Source: Chryseobacterium arachidis
GTDB taxonomy: Bacteria; Bacteroidota; Bacteroidia; Flavobacteriales; Weeksellaceae
NCBI RefSeq assembly: GCF_900129245.1
Contig: NZ_FQUT01000012.1
Span: 1 to 64,000 of the forward strand
Length of the DNA stretch: 64,000 nucleotides
Direction of reading: 5' to 3'
Below are positions 26,701 through 37,155 of this stretch, one piece after another (the first letter of the stretch is position 1; each line of letters starts with the position of its first letter). The notes beneath the pieces were generated by a model. The model saw nothing but the letters and a program-made list of their open reading frames with translations, did not search any database and was not told the origin of the DNA. A program made the position numbers and the translations under genes.

Positions 26701-28563
26701 CTATGGCGTCAACGGATATGTTTTAGCTGTAAAAGTGTTCTTAGGGCTTCCGAACATATTATGCAAACTTGTCCAGAATTGTGAGGGCTCGTATTCTTTT
26801 CTCCAAATTCTTCCTGTTCGTGTCGGAATATTGTAAATTTTGGATCGCAGCAATATGCAGGATTTTTTTGCCCTGCTGATACAGACATAACATAATCGTT
26901 TATCCTCTGCTAGCGCGCTTGGATTATCCAGATGCTTGTAAAAGGGGAAATTTCCTTCTTCCATTCCCAGCATGATCACCGCTTCAAACTCAAGTCCTTT
27001 GGAACTGTGACGTGTTGTGATGGTTACCTGGTCCTCAGGAACGCCAAGATTCGCAAATCTTTTTATACTTGCATTTTTTAGGTTCAGAAGCTCTGCTTCC
27101 CTTAACAGGTGGTCCAAATTCTGGTTTTCATTGGGATATATTTCCGAATCCTCAAGCGTCTCCTTAAGCCTCAACTTATCAATAACATAAGATAGCCACT
27201 GAAAACAATCACTTTTAGAGCAACCATTGTTTAACACCTTGTAAAACTCTGTCTTCAGCCTGATTTCCTCCCAGCTTTTTCGGAAATCATTATGGGCTAT
27301 TATGATCTTGTTTCTCCATACCCTAAATAGATCATCAAAGGACTGCGCATTTCTATCATGGCTCCATAACGCGCAATCCTGAAGCCAAACCACAACCTCA
27401 CTATTTTCAAAACTCCAGTTCACAATAAAAAATGGAATCTCCCGAGCTCGTAAATATTGAGCCATACTGTGAATATTGGGATTAGAATTGATAATTATAC
27501 CGATTTCGTTTAAAGGAATATTTTTCTTTAACAGATTAGGGATAACTTTCTCCGCCACGATCCGAAATTGCGGTTCCAGTTCCTCATCGCAGCTGATAAA
27601 TGTAAAATCAGCCACCTCTTCCTGCCGATTTCCTGAAATATACCGTGGATAAGGAGGTAGAGGTCCAAGAGCCTCTATTGAGGCATCGATAATATGCTGT
27701 GAACTCCTGTAATTGGAAACGAGTTCTATCTTTTCAATATGGTCACTTTCGGAGAGTTCCTCCAGAAAATCAGGATATCCTCCGTTGAACCCATAAATAG
27801 ACTGATTGGTGTCTCCTACCGCATACAACCGGATATCCGCGTTGAAAACCAGTTCAAGCACCATTTCATGGAGTGCTTTTCCCAGATCCTGATATTCATC
27901 CACCAGGAGCCAGGGGAACTGACTCCGCAGGGTTTTTCTGACATACTCCTGTTCATTGACTATTTTCGCAGACAGGTTGATGATATTGATAAAATCGATA
28001 TACTCGGTCTGCCCTATTTTCTTTTCATAAAGTTCTGCAGCCTTGGCAATCTGCGGTGTAGATCCCAAAAAAATGTTGCTCCGCCCTCTTAAGGTGAGTG
28101 ATCGATGTTTGTTGATATCAGCGAGTGGCAAAGTTTTATAATCTGTAATTTTTAGTTCCTTTAACACAGAATGGTACAGACTATTCTTTACATCATCAGG
28201 AAGTATCTTTATCGGAAATTTCACATTATACTGCGGATAAAGATGTGCAAATGGCTGGATCACATAAAGTAGGCTAAAACTATGTACTGTGCCTATAAAA
28301 TCTTTACTGCTTGGTGTGTAGCCATATTGCTTTAATCTTTTTCTGAGTTCCCTCACAGACTCACGGCTATAACTTATACAAGCCAGCCCGGAAGGCTTAT
28401 GGATATAGCTTTTTGCTAGAGTAACAGCTTTCAATGTTAAAATTCTGGTTTTGCCGCTTCCAGGACCCGCAAGTATTACAGAATTGTTGTTGGAACAATA
28501 GGCCTCATACTGCTTTTTATCCTTTTTAATCAGCTCCAGATCTCTAAAAAATAAACTATTCAT
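26701..28563 (-). CDS. UvrD/Rep-like helicase, Gabija GajB-like
   Basis: A 620-residue superfamily 1A helicase. The motifs are in order: Walker A LAGPGSGKTRIL (about 31), Walker B LVDEYQDLG (about 222), motif III GDTNQSIYGFNGG, NYRSSQHI, and the RHSSKGLEFEAVIM and CYVCISRAKK motifs near 520-570. Its start codon overlaps the end of the upstream OLD nuclease by 8 nt. That gene order matches the Gabija pair GajA-GajB, though it is longer than the typical helicase partner. It probably senses nucleotide depletion or processes DNA with its partner. Confidence 0.85.
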   Translation of the reverse strand: MNSLFFRDLELIKKDKKQYEAYCSNNNSVILAGPGSGKTRILTLKAVTLAKSYIHKPSGLACISYSRESVRELRKRLKQYGYTPSSKDFIGTVHSFSLLYVIQPFAHLYPQYNVKFPIKILPDDVKNSLYHSVLKELKITDYKTLPLADINKHRSLTLRGRSNIFLGSTPQIAKAAELYEKKIGQTEYIDFINIINLSAKIVNEQEYVRKTLRSQFPWLLVDEYQDLGKALHEMVLELVFNADIRLYAVGDTNQSIYGFNGGYPDFLEELSESDHIEKIELVSNYRSSQHIIDASIEALGPLPPYPRYISGNRQEEVADFTFISCDEELEPQFRIVAEKVIPNLLKKNIPLNEIGIIINSNPNIHSMAQYLRAREIPFFIVNWSFENSEVVVWLQDCALWSHDRNAQSFDDLFRVWRNKIIIAHNDFRKSWEEIRLKTEFYKVLNNGCSKSDCFQWLSYVIDKLRLKETLEDSEIYPNENQNLDHLLREAELLNLKNASIKRFANLGVPEDQVTITTRHSSKGLEFEAVIMLGMEEGNFPFYKHLDNPSALAEDKRLCYVCISRAKKSCILLRSKIYNIPTRTGRIWRKEYEPSQFWTSLHNMFGSPKNTFTAKTYPLTP

Positions 28564-30547
28564 AAGAATCCTTAATCTTTTTAATTATTTCTTCGATACA
28601 GTCCTGAACGTATTTGGGCACCAACTTCATCGTAAGCTCTGATGTCAGCCGCTGGGCAAAACGTCCTTTGCTGATTTCACTCTCGATCCTTGCTAACGCA
28701 CCCCAAAAATCGCCGCTGTCCAGACGGTTTTCGAAATTCTCCTGCATTTTTTTGCCACCTGATTTCAGATCGCGGAAAATAGATTTGATGATATCCATCC
28801 CAGAGTCCCCGCAATTCTCCATCATATCGACTTCCAGTGTGTAATATCCAACGAAGCACCCATAGTCATTTAATTCCAATTCATCAGAATTTTCCTTTGG
28901 CTGTATACCTAGATCATGTAGGATTTTATTGATATTATCGTTTCCTGCCCAACCGAATTTTTTACTTCCTTCCGTTTCCATTATGTGATTTACTCTTTTG
29001 CTCACTTTTACTCCTTCATCTTCAAATTCGTGCACCTCATAGTAATCTCCATCGGTACACACCACCCAGGGAATATCTAAAGCCTGAAGTAATTGAATGT
29101 AGGGCTTAAAGTTTGTGGAATTGATATTGCAGACCACAATCCCATGATTATCCAGCGGTTCATCCATCAGTTCTGCAGCCGCGGGAATGATATATTCCTC
29201 TGTAATGCCCTCCACAAGAATAATACCCTTACCAAAGTAGATTTCACCCCGTTTGGCATCAATGTAACGTTCAATATCATTTTTCTCCCCTTCACTCAAA
29301 GACAGTCTGTTTGTTGAATATGCCTTGCTATAAAAGTCTGCTTTCCTTATGTGGACAATATACTCAAGTGGAGTAATCGATGCAAGATGCGTCGAATGTG
29401 AAGTGAAAATGACCGAAGTGTTGCTGGTGTGTAGTACCTCCCTGTAGATCAGTCGCTGCAGTGTCGGATGCAGATGGGCTTCTGGCTCTTCGATAGCCAA
29501 AATGGTAAATGGCTGATGCCGATAGTTATGCTCATCCATAAACGCATACAAGAGGTCCGAATCTTCTTTTGCTATCTCATCTGTTAAAATATATTTATCC
29601 TGCTCGCTTCTATAGTAAAGTTTAGTTAAGATTTCACCGCCTTCATTAGTCAGTAATTCATTAAACTGCTCTTCCTTAATAACAGGAATTACCGTTTTGT
29701 CTTTCAGCAAAAGCAGCATTAGCGAAATATAAAGTAAATTCGCAAGCCCTAAACTTAGTTCCGAAACTGGTCTTTCTTCAATTCCCATGTATACCTGAAG
29801 GCTGTACAGTAGCTTTTCGGTATCCATGTCAAATGTTCTAAACGTAATTTCATTATCCGTCTGAAGCCCCGATAAATTAGCAAAACGACTGGTAAGGGCC
29901 TCCTTAATATGCACAATTTCGTCCAGTTCCAACAGACCCCCTGCAGCATCTTTCAGATCCCCTGCTATCTTCTCAAGATCTTCTTTTGAAATTTCATATT
30001 GCTTTACAAGCTTGTACAATGGTGAGTTCCTATTGGATTTCAGTTCCCTCTCAACATCCCTTAAAGCTTTGATGACATAGATATTTATAAAGCTCCTATC
30101 TTCATGGGTAAACTTTTTGTCTTCCATATTACCTTTAAAAATCTGATATTGGTAATTAATGATCTTACCAAATTCATTTCTTTCGGGAGCAAACCGGTAT
30201 GTGACTTTCAATGTTGGCGGATTGTCAGATATAACCGCATCTGCAAACTGCGCAACAAGTTTACTATTGTGCTCATAATTGCGGATCTCTAAACTGATTT
30301 CTATTTCTGCCCCGTTCTCCATTGCATCTTCGATGCTCTCATGGAAATCCTCCTCACCCAGCTGCCGGTCAGAATCGGAAAATTCCTTGTCCAAGATCAG
30401 CTGGATAGCCCTTAAAAAATTGGTTTTTCCAACATTGTTTTCTCCGATGATAACTTGCTTCTGCTCCAGAAAAACATCGGCATCTAAGAAATTTCTGAAG
30501 TTTTTGATCTGTACTCTCGAGATATAAGGGTTTTTGTGCGTTAACAT
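28556..30547 (-). CDS. OLD-family ATP-dependent endonuclease, Gabija GajA-like
   Basis: A 663-residue class 2 OLD nuclease. An ABC-type ATPase has Walker A IIGENNVGKTNFLRAI (about 35), signature-side and Walker B AIEEPEAHLHPTLQRL (about 355), and the H-loop FTSHSTHLAS. It is followed by a TOPRIM domain with GIILVEGITEEYIIPAA (about 441) and VVCTDGDYYE (about 500), the acidic metal ligands. The C-terminal helical tail is longer than in short GajA proteins. It is immediately upstream of and overlapping the UvrD-like gene, so the two act together in anti-phage defence. Confidence 0.88.
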   Translation of the reverse strand: MLTHKNPYISRVQIKNFRNFLDADVFLEQKQVIIGENNVGKTNFLRAIQLILDKEFSDSDRQLGEEDFHESIEDAMENGAEIEISLEIRNYEHNSKLVAQFADAVISDNPPTLKVTYRFAPERNEFGKIINYQYQIFKGNMEDKKFTHEDRSFINIYVIKALRDVERELKSNRNSPLYKLVKQYEISKEDLEKIAGDLKDAAGGLLELDEIVHIKEALTSRFANLSGLQTDNEITFRTFDMDTEKLLYSLQVYMGIEERPVSELSLGLANLLYISLMLLLLKDKTVIPVIKEEQFNELLTNEGGEILTKLYYRSEQDKYILTDEIAKEDSDLLYAFMDEHNYRHQPFTILAIEEPEAHLHPTLQRLIYREVLHTSNTSVIFTSHSTHLASITPLEYIVHIRKADFYSKAYSTNRLSLSEGEKNDIERYIDAKRGEIYFGKGIILVEGITEEYIIPAAAELMDEPLDNHGIVVCNINSTNFKPYIQLLQALDIPWVVCTDGDYYEVHEFEDEGVKVSKRVNHIMETEGSKKFGWAGNDNINKILHDLGIQPKENSDELELNDYGCFVGYYTLEVDMMENCGDSGMDIIKSIFRDLKSGGKKMQENFENRLDSGDFWGALARIESEISKGRFAQRLTSELTMKLVPKYVQDCIEEIIKKIKDSYE

Positions 30548-30744
30548 ACAGTTAGATTTTTAGTTTCGATACATCACGTTTGTGATAGATATGGCTACTT
30601 CAATAATAAATTAGTATTAAACAGTATACACGATTAAGGCTATCCTTATTTTTTAAGGGGTTCTACCCTTTAAAACATGCGCTTTTCATTGTCCTTCTGT
30701 CGGTTAGATATCAGGTACGTATGTATGCTCTAATGGCATTTTAT

Positions 30745-33700
30745 TTAAACCTGAAGCGTTATAGGGTTTGGAAATATTACCCCTCTCTGCAAAAGATCCG
30801 CTGGATTTTCAATGATTTCAATTCTTGCCTCTTTTCCCGCATTATATACTCTGTAAATTGAATAATTTTCTTTTTTTTCCAGCATAAATTTCCACTCATT
30901 TGGGGAAAGATAAACTACGTCTTTTACGCCTGAAGGTGTCCCTTTTACATCGATAAAGTGCTCCTTACCATTCTGCACAACCTTAAAGTCATAAGGCTTA
31001 CCGCTTTCCTGATCTTCGTTCATCCAGAACACTTCGCTTATAGCAGCATCACCCCCAGTTAGGTAGCTGTTAACAAATTCCTCGCACCACCTTCCAACAT
31101 CTTCTCTGACATCCTCGCTTTGGATCTGTGAATAACTCGCCTCTGCTTTTTCTGATACGCCGGAAAACGTCTTTCTCTTTGCCCAAATTGTAGCTGTATC
31201 AAAAGAAGTGGAATTTACAATAGGCTCAAATCTTTCCTGTACGGGAGGATCTTCTGCAAAATAGTTATCCTCACTTTCTTCTTCGAACTCCTTATCAATC
31301 AAATCTTCCTCAAATTGGTCTGCTTGTAGAACTGCAGGGATTTTTTTCATGAATGACCTACGAGGATTTAGTTTGAGTAAGTTTATTCCCTGTTCAGTTA
31401 GCCACTCTCTGATCTCTGAGGTCTCCGTTTCCAATAACAGAAAACGCAGCTCTTCATTAAGACCAAACACTCCCAGAAAGCTGGATAGCTCTTTTATCAA
31501 ACTCAAGAGAGTCCTCTCACTTTTCCATTTCCCTTTGAAATAGAATTTGTTTTCTCCCTTATATACGGTCAGTGCAGGTCCGTCGAACGTCTCCGATTGG
31601 AAATTGAAAGAAAGCTTGATTTCAGAGGCTGTAAAAAACTCAGTTGCATCCAGTAAATGATATATTCTGTCAAATTCTCCCAAACTTTCATCCATTTTTT
31701 TCTTTTCGATCAGTGCCACATAATATGGAAGGACACTTTCTAGCCTATCTTTTAGCGATGTATCGGAAAGCGGTTTATCAAAAACAGGAATAAATTCATC
31801 AATGGTCTGAACCTGAAATAATGAAATTAATTCTTTAAAGCTATCTAGGTGTTTGTCCGCGTTTTCGGGTAATCTAATAACCTTCAATTTTTCTGACTCT
31901 GAAGAAAATCCTTCCACGGTAATCCACTTGATTTCCTTTGCAGGCTCGAATTTTCCATTGATCGACAATAGCTTATTTTCGGATGCCCAATCTCTGATAA
32001 GCTGTTTCTCGTCATGGGTCATATCTGGCAATATCGCAGCAAGTTTGTTATAGATCAGTCCAATTCTTCTTAGCGAAGCAGTAATTTTTGTTTCTTTTTC
32101 TTCTTTTTCCTCTGCTTCTTGCACAATATTGGAAAGGACGCTAAGGTAATCCAGCAATTCCAGTTTGTCCTTAAACCTTAATAGGTTTTTCCAATCTTCC
32201 GTGAGTGGTTCATCAAAATCAAATACCGGAAGATAATTTCCAGCAATATCTTTTATTTCTTTGGTATTTATATATACATCGGTGGGGCTCAAAATCTTTT
32301 TTGTAGAGGTTGGAATACATACTTTATTTTTGATATACCAGGGAAAATAGTTGGTTACTGATACAGGAAAATTATTGTATCCATTTCCTATACCATACTT
32401 ATAAGTAGCATATTGCGTTAATTCCTGGAGATGAGTTGGATTGCTAATGATACTTTTCCAAAATAATCTTGAATATTCAATGTTGCTGGAAATTAAATTG
32501 ATAAAGGATGGCAATTTTACTGAATGGATAACATTATGATTTCCAACCCCAAAACCGTTTTTCCCAGCCACAGCCTGGCATTCATCAACCCAAGTGGCAT
32601 CTGTTAATTCTCGAAGGGTACCAAGTGCATTATTCTGATTAATGGTTTCAATCTCAACCCTGTCCTTAACTTTAATTGCCTTAAAAAATAAACTCCATTC
32701 CAGTTCACTGGAACCCGAATTTAAATATTCTTCTGATACCAATGTAACTTCCTTGATCACGCCCTCAATTTTAATTTGTGGATTGTATCTGTTTGATAAA
32801 TAGCAGAACTGAGCGGATTTAAAAGTTTGCTTAGAATCCTTTGTTTTTAGCTTAATTTCCCTAAGACATTCCAGCATCTCTTCGTCAAGCAGATTTTCCT
32901 TAAAAAGCCTGAGTAAATAACGCGTAACCTGAAGAAAATTGGATTCATTTATGAAATTTTCCTGCCTGATGCCTGGTATGATGACATTGCTTACGTAGGC
33001 AATTTCCGAAGGTTCTTTTACGCCAACTACTTTTAGCCAATCGTAGATCAACTTGTCACTTTCGATCTTTTCAAAAATATCCGGATGTATTACGGGAATA
33101 TCACCCAGCTCAGTCGAACTTAGTCCAGTTGGAAAGCAAATTCCGTTAGAAGGGTTGTAAAGTTTTCCTTTTTCATCATAAATAAATGGAAGCGTTTTTA
33201 AGTTCTGAAACCAAATTCCACTTCTGTCATCATCCGACTTCTGCTTGAAAAATTTTATTAAACTAAAATTATCCGAAACCTTGTGCCGATCCGTAAATGA
33301 TCTTGAAGCAAAAAAATCCCCAAAATTCTCCAGTTCAAAAGTATGTACCCCAATAGCTTTTAACTTTTTGGCTTCCTCTACATCCGAATGAACAAAGCAG
33401 TCTTCGGAAAAAACAAGTTGTTTTTCAGTCCTAAGATATTCGGTTATTGATTTTTGATCAATGAATTTTTGGCCGGAGAGGCCCGTTTTATCAAGAACAA
33501 CTTCCGAGGCTTTCTGAACGTTACCATTCTGGGTAATAATAAAATTCTTTGAAGAAGATTCCTTTGTGAAGCTCTGGTTGAAGGATTTTTTCAATTCATT
33601 TTGCTCATTGCTGAATTTGTAGGGCAGCAAGTGAAGAATCTGAAACCTATATTTGGTAGATGAAAGTTCGACGAGCCAATCTAATATCTTTTCTGCAATA

Positions 33701-34731
33701 AGTTCAAAAAGCCACTGATTCCATACTTTATCTTCATGGATACCTTCCCTTGCAGCATTGGTTAAAAAGCTCCCATTGACCAGAAATGGGAATCTGAAAT
33801 CATTTACCTTAGTTGGAAGATAAGTAAAAATTAAGCTTTCACCATCCTTTAAAGCTGTAATTTTACTGTCTTCTATTTTAGCAGCAAACGAAATCTCGGT
33901 CATTTCCGCATCCCTTAACTTTCTCGGAGTTTTTTCATCCTTCTTGAGTTCCTGTTTAGTTTTTTCCGGAACTGCAATATCTCCATATGTTTTTGTTATC
34001 CAGCGGCTGATCTCCTGATCATCTTTAAAAAGAATGACCTGACTGAAATGGGTTTCGATGTTAAGGATCCTTTTCTCAATTAAATAGAGCAATTGTCCGT
34101 TTTTTGAAACAGATACTTTTGAAACCCTACGCAGAAATAAAAGTATCTGACCGTTATTTAACAGTTCATCTAGATCCGTTTCAAGTTGCTCAACACCATC
34201 GATTTCAATTATTGTAGAAACCGCATACTTATTTTTTTTAACTGTTTCCTGCACCTCTTCCTGAAGCTCTCCTGTTTCCGTCCAAATTGGAATGATCTGC
34301 CAGGGTAGGGTTTCTTCAAAATGCGATCTGTCAAAACGGAACTGATATCCATCCGAAAATATGGACACACGATCCGATTTACCAAATACGGATTTAAAAC
34401 CTATTCCCTTATACCCCGTTTTGGTAATATCTTCTTTTTTTGTACTTGAACCGGCACTGGTAAGTGCTTTTATATCATATTCAGAGAAAGGATTTCCGTT
34501 ATGCGATACGATCAGGCTATGTTGAAAAAAATCAAAATGTACCTCATTGTTGGTATCTTTTGCCGCATCATCGGCATTTTGGATAAGCTCAAAAACAAAT
34601 CTTTGACTTTCAGAATAAATATCGCTTGAAACAGTATCCAATAAATTGGACATTGTGATTGCTTGATCTACGTCCTTAAAATCCGAGCGCTTATGGAATA
34701 GATCATCTATAATCTCTTGTTTATTTTTCAA
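30745..34731 (-). CDS. sacsin-like GHKL ATPase with NOV_C/DUF3883 C-terminus
   Basis: A 1328-residue protein. The N-terminal 170 residues are an Hsp90/sacsin-type ATP-binding domain: FVFELIQNADDAAKD (N-box), VSHNGNPFSE (G1) and TGYKGIGFKSVFG (G2). The last 150 residues match the NOV_C (DUF3883) domain, with RWCEEFVNSYL, PYDFKVV and HFIDVKGT, the Asp...Asp-Val-Lys pattern of a PD-(D/E)XK-like fold. The middle is unassigned. The start is TTG (34731), since no in-frame ATG precedes the ATPase domain until residue 27. It is upstream of the Gabija-like genes with a 197-nt gap. Such proteins are frequent in defence islands. Confidence 0.75.
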   Translation of the reverse strand: MKNKQEIIDDLFHKRSDFKDVDQAITMSNLLDTVSSDIYSESQRFVFELIQNADDAAKDTNNEVHFDFFQHSLIVSHNGNPFSEYDIKALTSAGSSTKKEDITKTGYKGIGFKSVFGKSDRVSIFSDGYQFRFDRSHFEETLPWQIIPIWTETGELQEEVQETVKKNKYAVSTIIEIDGVEQLETDLDELLNNGQILLFLRRVSKVSVSKNGQLLYLIEKRILNIETHFSQVILFKDDQEISRWITKTYGDIAVPEKTKQELKKDEKTPRKLRDAEMTEISFAAKIEDSKITALKDGESLIFTYLPTKVNDFRFPFLVNGSFLTNAAREGIHEDKVWNQWLFELIAEKILDWLVELSSTKYRFQILHLLPYKFSNEQNELKKSFNQSFTKESSSKNFIITQNGNVQKASEVVLDKTGLSGQKFIDQKSITEYLRTEKQLVFSEDCFVHSDVEEAKKLKAIGVHTFELENFGDFFASRSFTDRHKVSDNFSLIKFFKQKSDDDRSGIWFQNLKTLPFIYDEKGKLYNPSNGICFPTGLSSTELGDIPVIHPDIFEKIESDKLIYDWLKVVGVKEPSEIAYVSNVIIPGIRQENFINESNFLQVTRYLLRLFKENLLDEEMLECLREIKLKTKDSKQTFKSAQFCYLSNRYNPQIKIEGVIKEVTLVSEEYLNSGSSELEWSLFFKAIKVKDRVEIETINQNNALGTLRELTDATWVDECQAVAGKNGFGVGNHNVIHSVKLPSFINLISSNIEYSRLFWKSIISNPTHLQELTQYATYKYGIGNGYNNFPVSVTNYFPWYIKNKVCIPTSTKKILSPTDVYINTKEIKDIAGNYLPVFDFDEPLTEDWKNLLRFKDKLELLDYLSVLSNIVQEAEEKEEKETKITASLRRIGLIYNKLAAILPDMTHDEKQLIRDWASENKLLSINGKFEPAKEIKWITVEGFSSESEKLKVIRLPENADKHLDSFKELISLFQVQTIDEFIPVFDKPLSDTSLKDRLESVLPYYVALIEKKKMDESLGEFDRIYHLLDATEFFTASEIKLSFNFQSETFDGPALTVYKGENKFYFKGKWKSERTLLSLIKELSSFLGVFGLNEELRFLLLETETSEIREWLTEQGINLLKLNPRRSFMKKIPAVLQADQFEEDLIDKEFEEESEDNYFAEDPPVQERFEPIVNSTSFDTATIWAKRKTFSGVSEKAEASYSQIQSEDVREDVGRWCEEFVNSYLTGGDAAISEVFWMNEDQESGKPYDFKVVQNGKEHFIDVKGTPSGVKDVVYLSPNEWKFMLEKKENYSIYRVYNAGKEARIEIIENPADLLQRGVIFPNPITLQV

Positions 34732-35830
34732 ATGGAAATTAGTTCTTTATAATTAATAATATACAGGCAATATCAAAATTACAAATAAAACTGAACCATT
34801 CATACTAGTTTTACGTAAAATTCCACAATAATTAACTCTAATTAATATTGTTTTGAACGATTCAAAAAAGACAAATGCAAAGCATATGAAAGCTTCCTGT
34901 CTGACTTTCACAAGCAGTACAAAATTTCTCGTTTACTAAAAATAATATTCACGCAATAATAGTCAGCTACCATATATCTGACAGAATTCAGTAACTTCAT
35001 GCCTCGTTAAGTTATATCTAATAATCTTCCTATGATAAGAATCTACATTGACTGGAACGTCATGAGTCAGATGAAATCGGGCGTACATAAAGGGCAATGC
35101 TTATTACAAATTTTACTGTTTTCATAATTATAAGTTATTAGCTAAATCTAATTTTATAAAAATAATTATGTGACAGGCGAAAATTTTTCAGATAAAAAAT
35201 ACTTTCTAAACATTATTTTCAATATTCCTGATTCTAAAATAACAAGCATTTGAATATTGTGTTCTTCCTTTTGTTATTTTAGTTATGATATCAAATTCCA
35301 TAGAATGCTACTAAAATTAGAAAAAACTAAAAGCAATTTAGATTTAACAAGTACATAATGATAAAATTGGCCATTAAGGAAGGACTATGCCTTCCAACAC
35401 GTCCGAAAGAACACGACAGCTAGCCTGCTTTCCCTGCTGTTGACTTGTCCTATATCTATTTTTTGTAACTATTTGATCTTAATGTTTGTACAGAAAATCC
35501 TTTTATTATATTTTTTGCAAATGATTCTCAAGTATAATTTGAGTTTTCATGGTTATTAGTTTTTATCCTCGAAATGTCGGGGATTTTTATTTTATACGGT
35601 AAAATCTAAAATTTAAGCACACCGGAAAATACCTTACAATATTATTTAGTTCTCAAAAGCTTGATAAGTACCATTAAAGATATTGGGATCAGTAAGCTTT
35701 AATAAAGAACAATTGGTCCACTATTTTTTGGTAATGATATAGCGACATGACGGTTAATAACTATGTGCTTATAGGTATTAAGTAATTACCATTCCTTTTA
35801 TTGTTTTGCACCATCATATCGCAATTTTAT
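34732..35830. other. 1.1-kb non-coding stretch inside the island
   Basis: No gene longer than about 50 codons is evident. A G+C-richer patch lies near 35375-35455 within otherwise AT-rich DNA. A terminator-like hairpin on the plus strand is at 35565-35593. The stretch could hold a small RNA or be the scar of a deleted gene. Confidence 0.4.
35565..35593 (+). terminator. orphan terminator-like hairpin
   Basis: ATCCTCGA pairs with TCGGGGAT (one G-T pair) around AATG and is followed by TTTTATTTTAT on the plus strand. No plus-strand gene lies upstream within 1 kb, so it may end a small RNA or be a remnant. Confidence 0.4.
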
Positions 35831-36925
35831 CTAAACCTCTTGAAACCCGTAGTAATCAAACAGATAAGAATTACCTACAACAAAGTCGTCTGTAAACTTA
35901 AAAAGAACATTATTGAAATTTTTAGGTTTTTGATTTCTAATATACTCTCCATCATTTCCTCTGGCAATATTCAGCAATATTTCCAACGTTCTCAAAGTAA
36001 TTCCAACGAAAGTCCCACCGTAAAAATGATCAAATCTATGATTATGAGGCACTAACGGAACCAGATCATCATCTTGTAATTCGTAAACACCTGTTGCTCT
36101 ATATATTGGAAATTTATATTTTTTATCTTTTGAAAGTTTATCTTCTGACAAGAGAGAATTTCCAATAAAATTTAAACCGGATCTACTTAGTATGCGTTCG
36201 TAATGCGCCATTTGTATCAACTCTCCCAAAAGTCCGTCTCTATAAACTTCGCCTTCGTTTACGGGATCTTCTACATAAAGTGTCGAATTCGAAATAGAAT
36301 TGTGCTCATTGGCAATAACCAGTGCCATGATATAGCCCTTGACCTCGGTTACATTCCCATTGATTTTCACCTCAACAGTTGAGAACTGCTCCCTCCAGGT
36401 TGTAAAAACAGGATCCGTAAATTCTATCTGATCGCGTCTTCCCTTAGCCTCCGCAAGGCAGGGCTTGTTCAGATTGTCCATAAAAATATAATCCGGAGAA
36501 TCTCCCTTTTTACACCTATTTATTGAAATGCTTGCAAATTTGCCCGGAAATTTTTTCCCTAACAAAGGCTTCACATGCGATATAAATCCAGAACCAAACG
36601 TTTTTTCAATCACGTATCGACAAATAGTCTGACCCAGTACCTGGGAATCTATCCTTCTTGATTCCTGTTCTGCCCCCGGGTGTCCTTCTTTAAAAATAAA
36701 CTCCTCTATGTTATCCTTTAAATAATGTAATGCATCGAACTGATCATAATGTCTAACAGGCCTTATTGAATCATTATAATTCTCCAAGAAATACTTGGCG
36801 CAAAGTTCTTCAAGGACGATATCTATATTATCAAAAAAACTCCCACCAACATTATCATAGATATAATTTCCATGAAAATCAGGAGGGAACTTATTCGTCT
36901 CTAATTTTATTTTTCTTACGTTCAT
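35831..36925 (-). CDS. PD-(D/E)XK-like nuclease candidate
   Basis: A 364-residue protein. At about 145-162 it has SPDYIFMDN then CLAEAKGRRDQ, giving the Asp and Glu-x-Lys residues of a PD-(D/E)XK nuclease core in the right order (Asp, about 10-15 residues, E-A-K). No helicase or methylase domain is attached. It sits in the defence island between the HEPN-like gene and the sacsin-like ATPase. A restriction-like or toxin nuclease is likely, but the family is unknown to me. Confidence 0.6.
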   Translation of the reverse strand: MNVRKIKLETNKFPPDFHGNYIYDNVGGSFFDNIDIVLEELCAKYFLENYNDSIRPVRHYDQFDALHYLKDNIEEFIFKEGHPGAEQESRRIDSQVLGQTICRYVIEKTFGSGFISHVKPLLGKKFPGKFASISINRCKKGDSPDYIFMDNLNKPCLAEAKGRRDQIEFTDPVFTTWREQFSTVEVKINGNVTEVKGYIMALVIANEHNSISNSTLYVEDPVNEGEVYRDGLLGELIQMAHYERILSRSGLNFIGNSLLSEDKLSKDKKYKFPIYRATGVYELQDDDLVPLVPHNHRFDHFYGGTFVGITLRTLEILLNIARGNDGEYIRNQKPKNFNNVLFKFTDDFVVGNSYLFDYYGFQEV

Positions 36926-37155
36926 ATTTTTTTTGTTTTGTTAAACAAACCCGTTACAGACAGAAATTTAGACAATAACATCTTCTTTAACTAATTTATA
37001 AAAAAAGTTCAGACTTAAAATGTACAGATTGTTTCACTGATGTTTTTTAAGTTCTTACTTTAATCATTTGGCAACTAAATTGAAGCGCTTACGAAAATGT
37101 ATTGACCCATATACTTCTTTAAAAAGATGTTTTTTAAATAATTGCATCGAAAATT

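Noticed and set aside
30640..30680. Short inverted repeat AAGGGG/CCCTT near the end of the ATPase gene
   Set aside because: Stem too short and no T tract on the needed strand; not called as a terminator.
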